Below, piece by piece: positions 34,733 to 54,017 of a stretch of DNA of 64,000 nt. The notes under the pieces are model-generated. The model was not told where the DNA came from. It worked only from the letters and a program-made list of their open reading frames with translations, and made no database searches. The stretch's first letter is position 1, and every line of letters starts with the position of its first letter. Origin of the DNA: Prosopocoilus inquinatus (Eukaryota; Arthropoda; Insecta; Coleoptera; Lucanidae); the NCBI GenBank assembly GCA_036172665.1, contig CM069880.1:9178501-9242500 (forward strand). Direction: 5' to 3'. Both the position numbers and the translations under genes were made by a program.

Positions 34733-37700
34733 TCCAAGTGTTTTTAGCAAAAATTTTTTAGAATCATATTAAATCATGACTACAACAGATTTGTTAATAA
34801 AGCGAAATTTCGGCGCAGAGAACGCGGTTTGTTTGCACTGTACTTGATTCTGTTAGGATGTAGCTTTAAAGCGCGAAAGCTGGTCACTTTGGATAATTAA
34901 TTATTTAACCGTCGCCTCGCTTTTTAATTAATTAATGAATTAATTAATTTCCGTTTCTTTGGTTTGCAGCTTTAAATCTATACGTATTTATCAGTTATGT
35001 TTATTAAAAAAAAGACAGGTAATATCAAGTGATTTTGGCAATAGGATTAAGTTGAATTGCTCTTAACTTGTATTTTATAAGAGATCGTTAAATCTTAAAA
35101 AAAAAATCATGGAGTAAATTGAACGTGCCCGAGGATAATTTTTTTTTTGTAATAGATCGCAAGCAACAAAATGTACAAATGGTGAAGTGAATGACACTGT
35201 ATGAATAATAAATATTGTTATTACATTTATATAAAATATATGGCTAGATTATAAGTTTATCGTTAGTTTATTGTTGTAATGTTTGTGGTTTTATTTGTGA
35301 TGAACATTCAGATTGACATTAAAAAGAGTTTAATAACGAGGTTAAACTAAATAATTAAAAGCAATTCAACACTTGAATAGTGTAAGTAAATGTCAAAATA
35401 TATTATTTGTAAGAAGTGCCTGTATTATATGTAAATAATTTTGATGTCATCGTGCCTCATTTGAACTTTCAATTGAATAAATTAATTCGATAATCTCGTC
35501 GTTAAATTTGTTTTAAACCAATCAGTTTTTGTGTCAGTCTGTTTGTCGTTTTGTATACTGGCCAAATTTGATTTCTTTACTCTTCGTAATTGCAATATTT
35601 CAGCACCGATTTCGACTGTCGTCAGTATATAACAAATTTAGATCACACTAAGTAGTGTGTAGTTATAGTTTAGTGCTTCGTAGTAATTAAGTAAGTGTTA
35701 GTTTTAAATTTAATTTAAGGAGTTAATGCACATAGAAAGGTGTCCGTATTATTAACATTTAACATAAGTTTATTTATTACGCTCAATTCTTAACGTGTGA
35801 TCAACTTGCATCGTGTTTTTAGTTTCGTTTGGTGGAATTCAATAAAATCAAAGCAATCAAGTTCTGTAGTAACTGCATATCAATCGTGTATTGTGTTCAT
35901 GTATTCGAGACGTTAATTAATTAGAATTATCGTTAATTGTAAATACATCACACTCTTTCAGATTCAATAAATAAATCAATGGAGTCGCTGTTTCCACTAA
36001 CGTAGCACAAACTTTAATTTTTTTTTTTAGTAATTAATTTCATCGTGCTTGCAGGATGCATAATAATTTTAGTAAAATCAAAATGTCTCATCGTGCATTT
36101 AATTAATAATCAAATTTTATAAGTGTGCTTTCGTTTTAATTAAGTACAAATTTGAGTATTCGTTGTTCATACTGTTTAAAATTATTGTGTATCCTATTTA
36201 GCATTATAGTAGTGTTAGGTTTAAAAAGTAAGGCCGACAAAAAAAAATCATGCGAAAGTCTTAACGGACTTTCATTAATAAAGGGTACTAAACTGGTTAC
36301 TATTGAGGTTTTATTTCGTAGCCCCATTGTGATTACCTCTTCTTTTTTTAAGGCAACGGTAACTCAAAATCGATTCAGTTCAAATATCAAATAACATGCT
36401 GGAAGTTCGATGCAAAACTGTACGGCGGGAAATCACACAAACGAAAACTTTCACGGGCTAATTTATTTTTACCCATTAAAGAATTGGTCCTCTAACGCAT
36501 TTTGACCTGTGTGACAACCCAATCCAACCAACAAAACAACTGTTTTTAAAGACTAGATACCACCGAAATGCCAAAGAACAAATTACTTTTCGGGGAGAGA
36601 GGGGGATGGCATTTTTGTACAGAAATTAGAGTAAAGTATTAGTTGTTGAGCATTGAAACTTTGCAAAATAAATTGAAATAATAAAACTTCAAATTCAAAA
36701 GCATATGTAACTTCGTTATAAAACCATATTATCTTGGCATTATTACTCAAATAACAAAATATATAAAATTTTGTTAACCCTAACTATCAAAAACTAAAAC
36801 TTAACATATAAATAAATAAAGAACTTAATTTATCGAGTGTTACTAGCCGAATAATGGCAATAATGGAAAATGGCAAAAAGTATCTTCTCTCTAAAAGCGA
36901 GACATTTTTAAAATTTCGCGGGGACCTGAGACAAATTTTTGTTGCGCATGACTGTACATAAACATTTTGAAATGTTTTTCACACCACACAGTTCACCATT
37001 GCTACAAGACACTAAGGATAGTGTATTTTAGTTGCGCATGACTGTACATATAAACGTTTTGAAACGTTTTTCAAACCTCATAGTTCAACATTGCTGTGAG
37101 GCACTTACCACAATATATTTAACAAAATAAGATTTTAGAAACATCAAGCACATGTTAAAACACCGGAATTCTATCGCTAAAAGTAGATAAATGGAATTAA
37201 TTCACTTACATTTTTTCTGCTCGTTGCTTCACCGAACATCCCAAACCCAAAGTAAGTTTTCCTCGCGTTAACTAAAACTGCACTAACCGATTAATGTCTC
37301 GTTTGGATGTATTACCATTGTTAATGCTAAATAAACACACACATTCGTTTTAAACACAAACACAAAACCGCGCAAACTTTTCAATCAACGGATGTAAACG
37401 AACCACCATATTGTGGAATACGACGGAACACGATCCAAGCCGAAGAGGTGACTTCCGTCAAAATAAAGCGCATTGTCCATAAACTCAATTCTTTATATTA
37501 TTTCTCCTTAATTCATATTATACATGTTTCATGTATGCGGTAGGTATGTTTAAATCAACTGAAAACATAGGAGAGCATTGATTCTACTCGATCGGACGCA
37601 TTCAGATGATGGAGTTGTTACCGAGTGTATTAGTTCTAACGGCCGCTGTCATTTTCACTTTACAATAAGTTGTCCGTTCAGTCAGGAACATGAGACATTG

Positions 37701-39951
37701 AGTTTCAAAGAAATATCGAGTAACAACTCAACCGCTCGGTCATCTGAGCGCGGCCAATGATTATAAAACATTAATCGATGATTGTACTCTTATAATCATT
37801 GCATAAATACGGTAAGTGTTTTCTTTATCTCTCTAATTTTCAGCTACTTTGTATATTCTTTACCTACTGCAAAATTCAGGAATTTAATACGGAAATATAT
37901 GTAAAGTTCTAAATACCAACGGTAGGCGCCACTCTAACGCGGCAGCCATTCTAAAACTCTAAATTAGGCGGGAATTTAAAAAAAAAATTATGATACGATT
38001 TGAAACAATCCATTAATGTAAAACGTTTTTATTTTTTTTATATTATCAACACAATGACAACAAAAATGAAAAACAGAAAGAGACTCATCCTGAATCTAAG
38101 AATCTGCGTATTTACAATTTATCTTTCTTTGTAGGGGCCCTAAACATAGTCCAGTGATGGCACTCAGCTAATTGATTCAGTCTTTGTTTTCGTATGAATC
38201 CGATTTATTTAAAAACAAAATTGCCTCACAATGTTTGTACATGAGAGAAAACTTAATGTACGTTTAAAAACCCTACGCTTTGAACAAAGCAGACGTAGCT
38301 TACAACCTACATGAGTTTGGACAGACTGGTGATTGTTAAACCACACCGATCTAATTCTTTTAACAAAAACAAATTAACGCAATGATTTCCTTAGAAAGAA
38401 ACAAAAGAAATTTTTTAATTCACAATTAATTAATTAATAAACGTGGAATGATATGACTGTTTTCTTATCGTTTAAAAATGAGCAGTTCCAGCTTGATAAA
38501 AACCTAGGAGGTGGCGAATTCGCAATACGTTTAAATCAGGTAATACAAAAGGCGTTCTTATAAATATTCGTGCACTGAACAAGTGTACTTTTACATAAAT
38601 ATACTAAGGCAAGCGGATAATGTACAAATGAATATAAATTACAGATTTAAATAATAAATATTAAATAATATTTACACTAAATTATATCGCTTAAAAAAAT
38701 ATTTACCATGTTTATCAAAATTTAATTATAAAAATCTATATACATAGATTTAAAAAAATATATTTACACTTTTACTCTTTTAATACTTTAATTACAGCTA
38801 CACCAAAATATTTTATTTTAAAGAAAATTAATATGTATTCATTTATTTGTAAATATGTACAGTCGGTTATGTTTTGCTTCCAATGTTGGTGAAATTAACG
38901 GTTTAAATTAAAGATTCTCATCTAGCAAAATGGAAGTTTAATTAGATATGTCTTCTCCTGCTAAAGGTACACGTAACATTTTAAAAGAATCTGCCTCTCA
39001 AGGGGTAATAATTATAAGGACATTCATTTTGTTACGTGTTACATTATTGCATCGACATGCAGGCATTCATCAATGATATTCAGAAAATGCGTCATTCGCT
39101 GTAAGTAGCACTTGAATACGAAATAATTTGATTGTAAAAAACATCAAATAGACGTAATTTATTGCTTGACTTTGGAAGACGAAAGCATTGGTGATTGTGA
39201 ATGAAGATAGATTTCTTGCTATAATGAACACTTCCTCGTGCAAAAGAATTCTAAGAACACTTACTAGAGAAAGCACTTAAGGACAACCTCTCAGTCTGTC
39301 AGTATGACCTATTTTGACTAGAAACAAAATTTTGATCAGAACTGTAAAGGCAATTAATTTATCACTCAACAACATTATGAAAAAGGCACTCTAATAGCCT
39401 AATTGACGCAAATAATCTCATGATACCTTAGCAGGATCGCCAACGTTTGTTATTGCTTGCTGTGCTTTTGGAGTTTTAACCTCCACAATATTAATTACAA
39501 AATCAAACAAGTATCACAGAACTTTCACACAATATCTAATTATATTATCTCTCAAGCAAAAGATACATTCAGAATTAATTATGATGCAAATAAATCCTTC
39601 TTTCATTGTTGAACATGAAGTTACATTGCATTTTAGTTATGTACAAGTAATTTACTGGGTAATATCACAGCTTAACCAAGGTTATTATAAACAAGAAAAA
39701 AAAACACCCTCATTTTGTTATCCTTATGAACTATTTACGATTAATAAAAGAAGGATGTCATTTTGGTTTTAATAAGAGCATCTTTCACCAACATTTCAAG
39801 TTAACATAACCGTCGTTCAATTCATAAATTGTATAATTTCAGAGACTAGTTCAGTTTTATCATAGTACTATGAAAATATACATCGACTTAATAATAGTAA
39901 TTACTCAGAACAATTAAAGAATCTTGAGAACCAAAAGAATTAAAATGAAAA
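34733..39951. other. Intergenic region Rheb-MIER1
   Basis: No coding exon recognised. The first part is Rheb 3' sequence with several AATAAA signals (for example 34796). 36942-37980 is repeat. About 38030-39951 probably holds the long MIER1 3' untranslated region (minus strand), as it is extremely AT-rich and ends near a minus-strand AATAAA at about 38036. Small frames such as the one at 36152-36394 are not supported. Confidence 0.5.
36942..37980. mobile_element. Dispersed repeat, copy B, with a partial tandem copy at its left edge
   Basis: 37031-37496 and 37736-37980 match copy A (28988-29452, 31622-31862). The start of the unit (ttgcgcatgactgtacat, then a gtttttcaaacc-like phrase) also appears at 36942-37018, so the left edge is partly duplicated in tandem. 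Confidence 0.75.
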
Positions 39952-45227
<5,276 letters not shown>

Positions 45228-48200
45228 AGTACGTCAGGATAAAAGACAACCATTTTACTTTTTCGGACAGTAACAACGTATGTGGCAATAAATTTTTTTT
45301 TTTTTTTTAAAGAAACCGCCGATTTTTTTATTTTAGTATTTAAATTTTGTATTGTAAATTACGCTTATGACTTATTTTGAATTATATTTTAAGGTTTTAC
45401 TAATGTGTAAGGTTGTCGAAATGTGAAACGAATACAGTGTGAACAAGACAAATTGTATTTCTCTTTAAAACCGATGACGTCGTTCTTATGGATTACTGTG
45501 ATGCCAAAGCTTTATAAATTGTAATTTCTCAACGTTTTTAAAAGTCTGTACATAACGGAACTGTACCTGCAATATTATTTTCTTATACACATACACACTG
45601 CACGCTCATTAAATTGAAATACAGTTTAAAATGGTAGCACTGTATTCAGCTTATTTTGCTCGGAATGTTCCAGATTTAATTTTTGTTTTGTTGACGAAAT
45701 CAAAGACTTAAAATGCAAATTTAATAATAAGAGACATGGCAATACATCTTTGTTAGCATAAACGATTAAATCTGTGATGTTCTGCACGTATCGTTAGATT
45801 TATTAGTTTTAAAAGGCAAGAAGAATTTTGTTGATAGCTAAGTTTTTTTTTATGGATAGTTTATGTTGAAGACGAGATTATTTTGTGCCATCACTTCGTT
45901 TCGTTTTGTTTTTTTTTTAGCACACTGTCCATTTCATTTTTTCATTTCGTTGAAAGAATTTTGTTTTTTAATAACTGTGTAATTAGGCTGTGAAAAAATA
46001 GAATAAGAGTGTGTTTTTTGAACAATATAAAACTTGTATTGATATTATATTTTAAGAATTTGAGAGTTTTTTCTTAGACATAAATTTGTATGAAGGTTAC
46101 GAGTTAGCTTCTGTCCTGTTAGTGAACACTCCTTATAGATTCAGGCGGTACACGTTTGTATGTAAATAACACGTAAAAATACTCAGGATCAGAATTATTT
46201 AAACTCGAGACTCTTCATTCGATGATGATGATAAAAAAGTAATATCGTTTTGATTTTGATTAAAGTAAAAGCCACGCTTGTGACTTGCTAGTTTTAAAAA
46301 AATAAAAGATTTGTCCAATACTTTATTTTGTATTATATATTTCTTTTAATTATGTAAATAACATAAAATTTGTGTAGGTTTAAGAAGGCACTCTGATTTA
46401 ATTGTTTTTTGTTTCGAGACAAATTATGGAATGTTTTTACAGGTTTCGCATCATGCGTATGTATACTTTTGCTGCATGCCATGCATTGCGTACGCGTGTG
46501 GGTGTCTGTGTGCGTAATAATATTTTTAACTGTGCTGTGAGTTTTTTCTTATCACTGAAGAAATATATAAAAAAAAAAAGTTTGAGTCATTATTTCGTTC
46601 GTGCTTCCGTCTTGCAAATACTTTGTGATTGTTATAAAAATTGTAAACCTTATTTGAACTCCGCACTTTTTCTTTGTATGATTATGACTTTTCATAAAAT
46701 ATGTATTCAAAATAAATTTTGTTTTATTACACGTCTTCTTTTTTTATTTAGCTGGAAACGTACAGCAGATCCGAGAGTAATTTTTGATTTAAGCTCAACC
46801 GAGTGAAGGTTTTAAAATAATAGAAAAAAAGAAACTTGTGTAGTATATTGTGATTTATTTACATTTTACAAAAAATTTATTACGTATTATAAGTTTTTAT
46901 GAGGATTAAAATGGCAGGAAGTTTGAATTAAATATAAATGTATTTAATCATGACATATCGTAAACAATGTTTTTTTTTTAAGGTGACTGGAAGAATTTCG
47001 TTTACAATTCACGAACGAAAATTTAAAAATAAATAGATTTACGCGATTATTTTCTTTAACAGCCTGACTTTTGTAACTTTATTAATTTTTTTCTTTTAAA
47101 CATATACAAAGTATATAAATTTTTCAGTTTCCACTTAAATGTATGACTAGGTTTCTTACACGTACGTGTACTGTCGGTAAAATTAAATGAGAACACTTCT
47201 GTCGCACTTGTTAATATATTACATTATAATACATTGAAAAACGTATAATTTTCGGTGCGTCTTCATTTAATTTCGCCGGCACGAAAGAAAATTTACACTA
47301 CTTTGTATAACTTGATTTTAAAAAACAGAAACCCGATTGTTTTTCTTTTATAAATACAATAAATAAAGTTGTTACGATAATTTCAAAACTTAAATAATCT
47401 CTATTGTTTGAAGTTAATACTGATGGATGAAAAGTACAAAAATTCAAGACAGATTTATAATAATTTAAAACTAACAGAGTAATTGTACTGTTTTTCATTA
47501 ATTTTCCTTTTTTTTTGTTATACACTTCTGACTAGTCAAGATAAAAACACATTTAATAATTATATACATCTAATTAAAAACAGTTGATAACTACATTAAT
47601 TAATTTTTTTTTTACACGTCTTATCAAACCCCTTTAATAAAGTAGTTTCAGTACTGCAAACTTACACGTGATTTCAAATTATAAAACGATTTTATTAATT
47701 CGATTACCTCATCACATTTTATATTAATATAGATTCAAATTATTACTCGCTCACAGTCACGAACCGTAAACAGTAATGCATTATAATCTTCTTATTAACA
47801 ACGACCTCATTTAGAAACGCAGTGACTGCTACGTTTATAAACACGCTCGCAGCACAGATCTTCCATGTTATTTACAACAAAAAAAGAAGCCATGTCAACG
47901 CACTACAATGCTCGCATTAACATTAATACAGACATAACTATAATATTCAACTAATTATGTAAGTACACGTAAATTAATTAACGCATTAATTATCACATAT
48001 TTTAACCTAATGATGCAACATTCACATTCATGTTCAGTCGACGAGGACAGCAATTTTTATCTCGACACGATGAATGTGTAAGTGCAAGATGCTCTTCCAC
48101 GTGCATCTGCTAACTGCTTGTCGTACAACACATCGCACACCAAAAACATAATAAACGAATGGAAAATACATCATCGAAACACCTCAATTCGATCATTCAC

Positions 48201-49677
48201 AAACAAACGTGGAACGAGCACCAAAAAATTTAATAAATATTTATTTACTATTAACTCGATCTAAATTCACAATTACTTCAAATATTACGTATATCGTTTC
48301 TTCATCAGTTTAAAAAGGAAAAAAAACAATTTTATTCCTCCTTCCGTGCGCATCAAAAAACGAAACGAATCGGAATTTGAGACAGAAAAATTAAAAAAAA
48401 AAGTCACTTTCTTAAGTTACACTTAAAGTCGAAGAAGATTTTGATTCAGGTTAATTGGTGTCATTTTTCTGGTTTTGCCGAAAATTCTGAAGTGTCCTGA
48501 AATCAGAATACGCACACCCAGCAATCAAGAAAAAAATTAGAGAACAGACTCAGTCGCATCATTGCAATTTCTTATTAGGTATTATCTAACTGCCGGCGCC
48601 AATGTCGATTTATAAATTCTCTTATTATTAAGAAAGGGGATATGCAAGATTATTATTATTATTTTGTATGTGTTATTGCGACTCAAAAGGTTTTTTTTTT
48701 GTTTGTTTTTGTGAAGCTTTAATAGAAGAACCACACATTGAAAATTTACACAAAATACAACAGCTATAAACATCAAACAGCAAGTCACATGTATTCATAA
48801 CCATCCTCAACATCAGCATCAAAGAAAAACACTTATGTATAAAACCACCACAAAGATCGCAGATATGAGGTTGAAATTGCAATGACTGAGGGACGATGTT
48901 AATGTTTGTTAATTTCATGTGTAACAACTCAATAATTAAGAAAAAAAAAAAGCAAACGGGGTTGGGGTAAATGCAAATGCAAATTTGTAACACAACCTGA
49001 TCCTTACTGGCGTTTAATTAATTGTAAAGTCGTCGATGTATCATCACAAGTCATGCCTTAATTTCTAGTCGGAAATAAATTGCCATTTGATATTAGAGTT
49101 AGTCTGCTTCGGTTAATCCAACTCTTTTTAAGAAGTAGACACAGAATTAATTAATAACTCAAGCTCTGACTAGACACACTGGTATAACGCAAAAGAAGAA
49201 AAACTAAACGCGCTATAAAAATACACAATACTCTGTTAGTTTGAGATGTTAATCGTAGTGTACGTACTGAGAAAATCATTGAGGCAGCGAACGTACTTGC
49301 GTTCACTTTAACTCGATGTCGATGATATGTGGGTAGGGAGACAGGGGCAAGAAAAGACGGCCTGAAGAGCTATAACAAATTTTTTATTGAAATGAATGAC
49401 ATTGGCTACAGCTATAACGATGAATCACACACTCAGATTTAACACGCACACACTCAACTGAGATCTGAATGTAGAATAATGCACGAAACCCTTGGCCTAC
49501 CTAACATTCAAAGTTTAGAGAAAATACTTATGACAAAAAAATATCACCATTTACCCTGTGCAAGTCTCTGTTGTCGAAATGCAAGTGACCAACTGTACTC
49601 AAGCGGACAGACTTGCTAGGTACTAGCTGAACATATGGTACAGGTACACAACATGAATACACAGTGACGGAAACCAA
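45228..49677. other. Convergent long 3' untranslated regions of Medea (+) and TDG (-)
   Basis: 4.4 kb of AT-rich sequence with no recognised gene. Medea 3' sequence probably reaches about 46750-46830, where AATAAA-type signals cluster. From the other side, minus-strand AATAAA (TTTATT at about 46855) suggests the TDG transcript ends near there. The open frames at 46402-46806 and 49623-49979 are not supported as genes. Confidence 0.45.
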
Positions 49678-52600
49678 TCAGAAGCCGCCCAGATAAGGCG
49701 GATAACCGGGGGGATGTGCCGGTGTTGGCTGAGGATAACTGTAGTAGGGGTAGTTGGGGCTGGGTACGTGAAGACCGGGGCCGTAGCTCTGAGCGTAGGG
49801 AATTTGGGGGTACGCGAGCGGCACGGGGTCATAATGACTGCTCCAAGTGGGCGTGGGGTATATGGGATAACCTGATCCGGCTGAATAATTGTACGGTGTA
49901 GGGCTGGTCCGAGCGGGAACGTTGTAGTTGTTAAACTGGCCGGAGTATTGGTCAGGAGCTTCGCTGAGAGCAGTTTCACTGTCTGTAATGCTAGGAATTT
50001 GATCTACCAAAGATTCCAACCCCGATAAACTTTTGGAAGCGATGTCTTGCGGTTGACGGGGAGAAGGATAGTGTTGTTCGGCAGGCTGTTCCATACCGTA
50101 AGAGTGATACGGATAGTGCGGTTGTTCACTGGGAGTAGACGGTGCCGGACTGCCTAGACGACACTCCGCTTCTTCTGCCATACTGGTAGGTGGTTCGAAA
50201 TCCGGGGGGCCCAAGCTCGGGGAAGCCGGAGATCCCAGCTGATCAGAACTGATTGCGGCACTGATCTCTGAGCTAAGGTCAGAGTGCGTGAAAGGTTGCG
50301 AGTGTGGTCTGGGAGATTGGCTAAACGGAGGCCTGGGTGACTGACTATAAGGGGGCCTCGGTGACTGGCAATACTGAGGTGCCTGAGGAGCATATAAATT
50401 ACTAGCACTGTTAGGAGGGGTCAACGCCGGACCCATCTGATAAAAATTTGGCGATTGAATCGGAGAAGGGTTTGAGTAGCACTTTGAAATATTGGTCGAT
50501 GTATTATCAGGATTCATATCGGAGTCCTCTACTTTCACTTTTTTAGGCCGGCCTCTCTTCTTCTTCGGGAAATCACAGTTATTATTTTGCACGGGGGGTT
50601 TCCTCACCACTGGCTTCGGCGGCTCTTCGCCTTCCACTTTGATTTTCTTAGGTCGGCCTCGTTTCTTCTTACAGGGAACAATAGTACCATCTTCGTTCTT
50701 GATCACAGCATTACTAATATCTGTTATATCCGAATAAGGATCTGGTTTCGGCTCTGCCTCGTAACAAGACTTCACCTTCGGCTCACTGAACACCATCTCT
50801 GTCTCATCTATTTCCGGTACCAAACCGTTTAAGTAATCCCGAAACTTTTTCAAAGCCGCATAAAACGGTACTTTATCTGCGGCTCTGGGAAGTTGAGCAC
50901 AGCGAGCACTCGAAGAAGGCATTACCCACATATGCTACAAATAAATAAGCAACTCAATACGATAATAAAGCTCTATTATTTTTGTGCACAAATTACAAGT
51001 TTTACTTTTCACCTCAAGCAATGACCTTGTCTGTCATTGCCATAAAATTAAATTAATTTCAATTCGTAAGAGTGTAATTACTTTTTCAATTTGAAGCAAA
51101 ATAAGCATTTAGTTACTTACAGTATTAGTGCCTTCTACTAGGTCTGGTTGCCTTCCGAAATTAAAATCCTTTTTCCCAGAGAAAACTTCATAAATAAGTT
51201 TCCCATTAAAGACAGCGATTTTAGGTTTGAACTTTTTTAATTTCTCTAGCAATATTTGACTACCCTCCTTGATTTCTTTACGCGTTAGATCAGCGCTGCC
51301 TTTGGTTGCACGTTGCACCATGTTGGTAAAACCGATACCAACTTGCAGCAGCTTGTAATCCTCGTCCGCGGACATTTGCTGGGACGTCAGTCCGGATAGA
51401 TACAAACACTTCCAGAAGTGATTCCCCGGACCTGCATAGTGATGCCCCTTATAAGCAGCAAATAACCCTGGATTTATTCCAATCTATAAGAGAATAAAAC
51501 GATCGTCTGTTATGTAAGACTTGTGCCCGGTAGGTCACCATCGAAAGAGTGACTAATCTTCAACGTTTTATTTACGGTTAACTATTTTGAAATACTGTTT
51601 GTAAATAAAAATAGAGCTCTGGCTGGTTGCCATCATGCCAAGTGAAATTTCTATTTTATAAAATTTCACTCCCACATTTAAATATGTAAACTTTCCAAAA
51701 TCAGAGCCAAGTTCTGAGAACCTTGAAAATGCTGCAATTCCAAGTGGACTCATCTCCTGTCTCTGTCTGGTTATTGATTAATTCTATCAGCTGGCTACCA
51801 ACTTGACATTTTTCGTTCACCCACAAAGAAAAAACACAACACTTACTATAATAATATCTAAATTTGCAGTTAAGTGATCGGGTAATGTCCGTTTTGATAC
51901 TTCTTCTTCCGGCATGCCGTTAAATCTATCGTGCTTCTTTCTTTCTTTAATAGGCCTAGGAATACCGTTCATTTCGGGATTAAATTCAGGTCTAAAACAA
52001 ATTAAAATTCGATTAATTCGAAATTTAATCGGGATGTGTCTACTACGAAAATGTCAACTGCAAATTATAAAACAAGATGAGTAATGTACTAAGTGCAATC
52101 TCCACAGATACATCCGTGTGAGAGTGCATTTAAAATATGATAACAACATGATTATGACTAAACACTTTTAACACATTATGATTTAGAGATAACAGACTTG
52201 TGTTTCTTGTTAATTTTTAAGAAAGAGATCCACTCGGTGCATGCGGTAACACATACTGATTGTGTTCAGGAGTAAAATACTGATTAATTTAATAAGCGAG
52301 CAATTTCTTAAGTGTGCTTTAATTCAGAAAGTGTTGAAATACATGATAATTGATACTACTTACTGATCGGGTTTGATTTTCTTTTTCCTCCCCCGTTTCT
52401 TAGGGCCTGGTACGATTTGGTTATTGAGTTGTTGAATTGGATTCATGCAAGGTGGTGCTTGGGGTCCCGGTAACATGGGCAAGGGATCATCGTCGATGAA
52501 ACTGTACGGATCCTCGATCTTTTCGCATTTGACATCGTGGTTCATGGCAGTGTTAGATAGCAGCAAATCAGCACTGGTTTCATAACCGTCGTCTTGGGGT

Positions 52601-53158
52601 TCTAATTTCATGTTTCTGTGCAAGGAACGTTCGTTATAAACTCGCTGCTTCCGACATAAAATCAAACGGATTTCGTATGGATTGGGATTTTGGGAAACTA
52701 GGCAGCGGCGTAACCAGCGAAGGTAATCTGGTATTGTGTAAACAGACCACAACCAGTGAACATCAAAATCTAACGCGAAATCAAATTAACCCATCATCCC
52801 ATCGGCGGGATTTTTAAATAAAAAAAGTTTTTTGTTTGAAGAATTCTCGCCGTGCGGTTGCGATCGAAACTGATTTCTAAAGGGCGAGAAAAATGAAAGT
52901 GTAGGATGGTCAGAGATAACAATAAGATAACAGACGATACATCGGATTTGAATGTTTACGTTTACATACGTCGCGTGGAGATAAGTCGAGATGTACTTAC
53001 AATTTGTACTTATTATTGAAGGGGTGGCCGTATGTATCGTACGACAGGGGTCCGGGCCCTAGACTAGGGACAGCTGAATCCGGTGCTCCGCCACCGCCCG
53101 CCTCCATACTCGCACCCAGCAGTGTGCTGGACTCACGAAAAAGAGTGGCCACCTGCAT
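49678..53158 (-). CDS. Tdg: Thymine DNA glycosylase with AT-hooks, 724 aa, 5 exons
   Basis: Mismatch-specific uracil/thymine glycosylase of base-excision repair. Exons: 53158-53001, 52615-52364, 51991-51847, 51483-51121, 50934-49678; 725 codons in phase. The catalytic core (about 140-340) carries [30 protein letters not shown] with the family's active-site Asn (N189), the HFWKCL motif, [24 protein letters not shown] and [13 protein letters not shown]. Basic AT-hook-like motifs occur at the N-terminal side (PKKRGRKKK) and twice after the core ([26 protein letters not shown]). The C-terminal 300 residues are Pro/Ser/Tyr-rich with a tandem SQSPRPP repeat, far longer than in vertebrate TDG but in line with the large insect proteins. 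The start is uncertain: I use M ([11 protein letters not shown]) at 53158 because the frame closes upstream, but a start in an upstream exon spliced at about 53206 cannot be excluded. Confidence 0.93.
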
Positions 53159-54017
53159 CGGAGAGTCGGCGGTCACACCGAGCTCCCACTGGCTCGGAAA
53201 TTCCACACCTGCACGCACTTTACATGTAGCACCGCACTAGCTTTGTAAAAACCCAACAACAACCTCACCCTTTAAAAATAGTCCTAACTCTGTGATTGGT
53301 TCAACGAACGTTTCAGAAAAATCAATAGAATGTTATCGGCCTGTATTTTTGTGAAAGCTTTGCTCTAGAGCTCATTGTCGATGTCTCCGTCGGCGTCGCT
53401 CTTTTACCCGACGTCCGTCGCAGTTCGTTTTTACTCTGGCGCATTCTATTCAAAAACTGATAAAACTAAAAAATCTGCGCAAACACAGTTCCGCTAGTGT
53501 CCATTTTACCCTAGTTATACTACCTCACGCAAGAGTGCGCATTCACTTTTCTTTAAATCCGTCAAATGCTACAAATTATTAATTTTCTCACTTCAGAATT
53601 TCAAAACCACTTTTACAATCTCTTTCAAATCACATTTAATTTTAGAATCTAGCAACAACATTTATTAAATTAAATTTGTTCCGAAATACAGTTGGCTAAG
53701 TTGTCTAAATCAAGTTAGAAAACCTGCAGTTAGGTGGCGGGCTAGCCACTGTTGACAAGTTGCCAAATTTAGAAAAAAAGGATAAAGAAATTGTGTATCT
53801 GTTCGCCTCCATTGTTAATATTTTGTATGTCAATATTGTTGTCTTTTTTTATCAAAACGTTTAAGATAAATGTTTTCTGTATTGTCATTCGAGTAGTAAG
53901 TTGTTGAATACGTAAAAATTTATACATGAATACTACGCCGTGGAGATGTTCTTCTGGACGGTGTCATAGAATAGAAATAATTAATACAAAATTAAATGCG
54001 TGACCAGAACAGGCAAA
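53159..54017. promoter_or_regulatory. Divergent TDG/RNF11 5' region
   Basis: It lies between two outward-facing start codons. The half near TDG (53160-53450) is GC-richer than its surroundings and contains CpGs (cgatgtctccgtcggcgtcg), as expected for a housekeeping promoter. No defined core element was found. Confidence 0.4.

Noticed and set aside
36152..36394. 80-aa plus-strand frame between Rheb and MIER1
   Set aside because: No motif, AT-driven composition, an overlapping minus-strand frame, and no splice context.
46402..46806. 134-aa frame in the Medea 3' region
   Set aside because: Low-complexity, lies within probable 3' untranslated sequence, resembles no known protein.
52625..52790. 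Extension of TDG exon 2 upstream (frame with [15 protein letters not shown])
   Set aside because: The phase from exon 1 does not join this frame. A good acceptor (ttccttgcacag) at 52616-52617 does join and removes the segment as intron.
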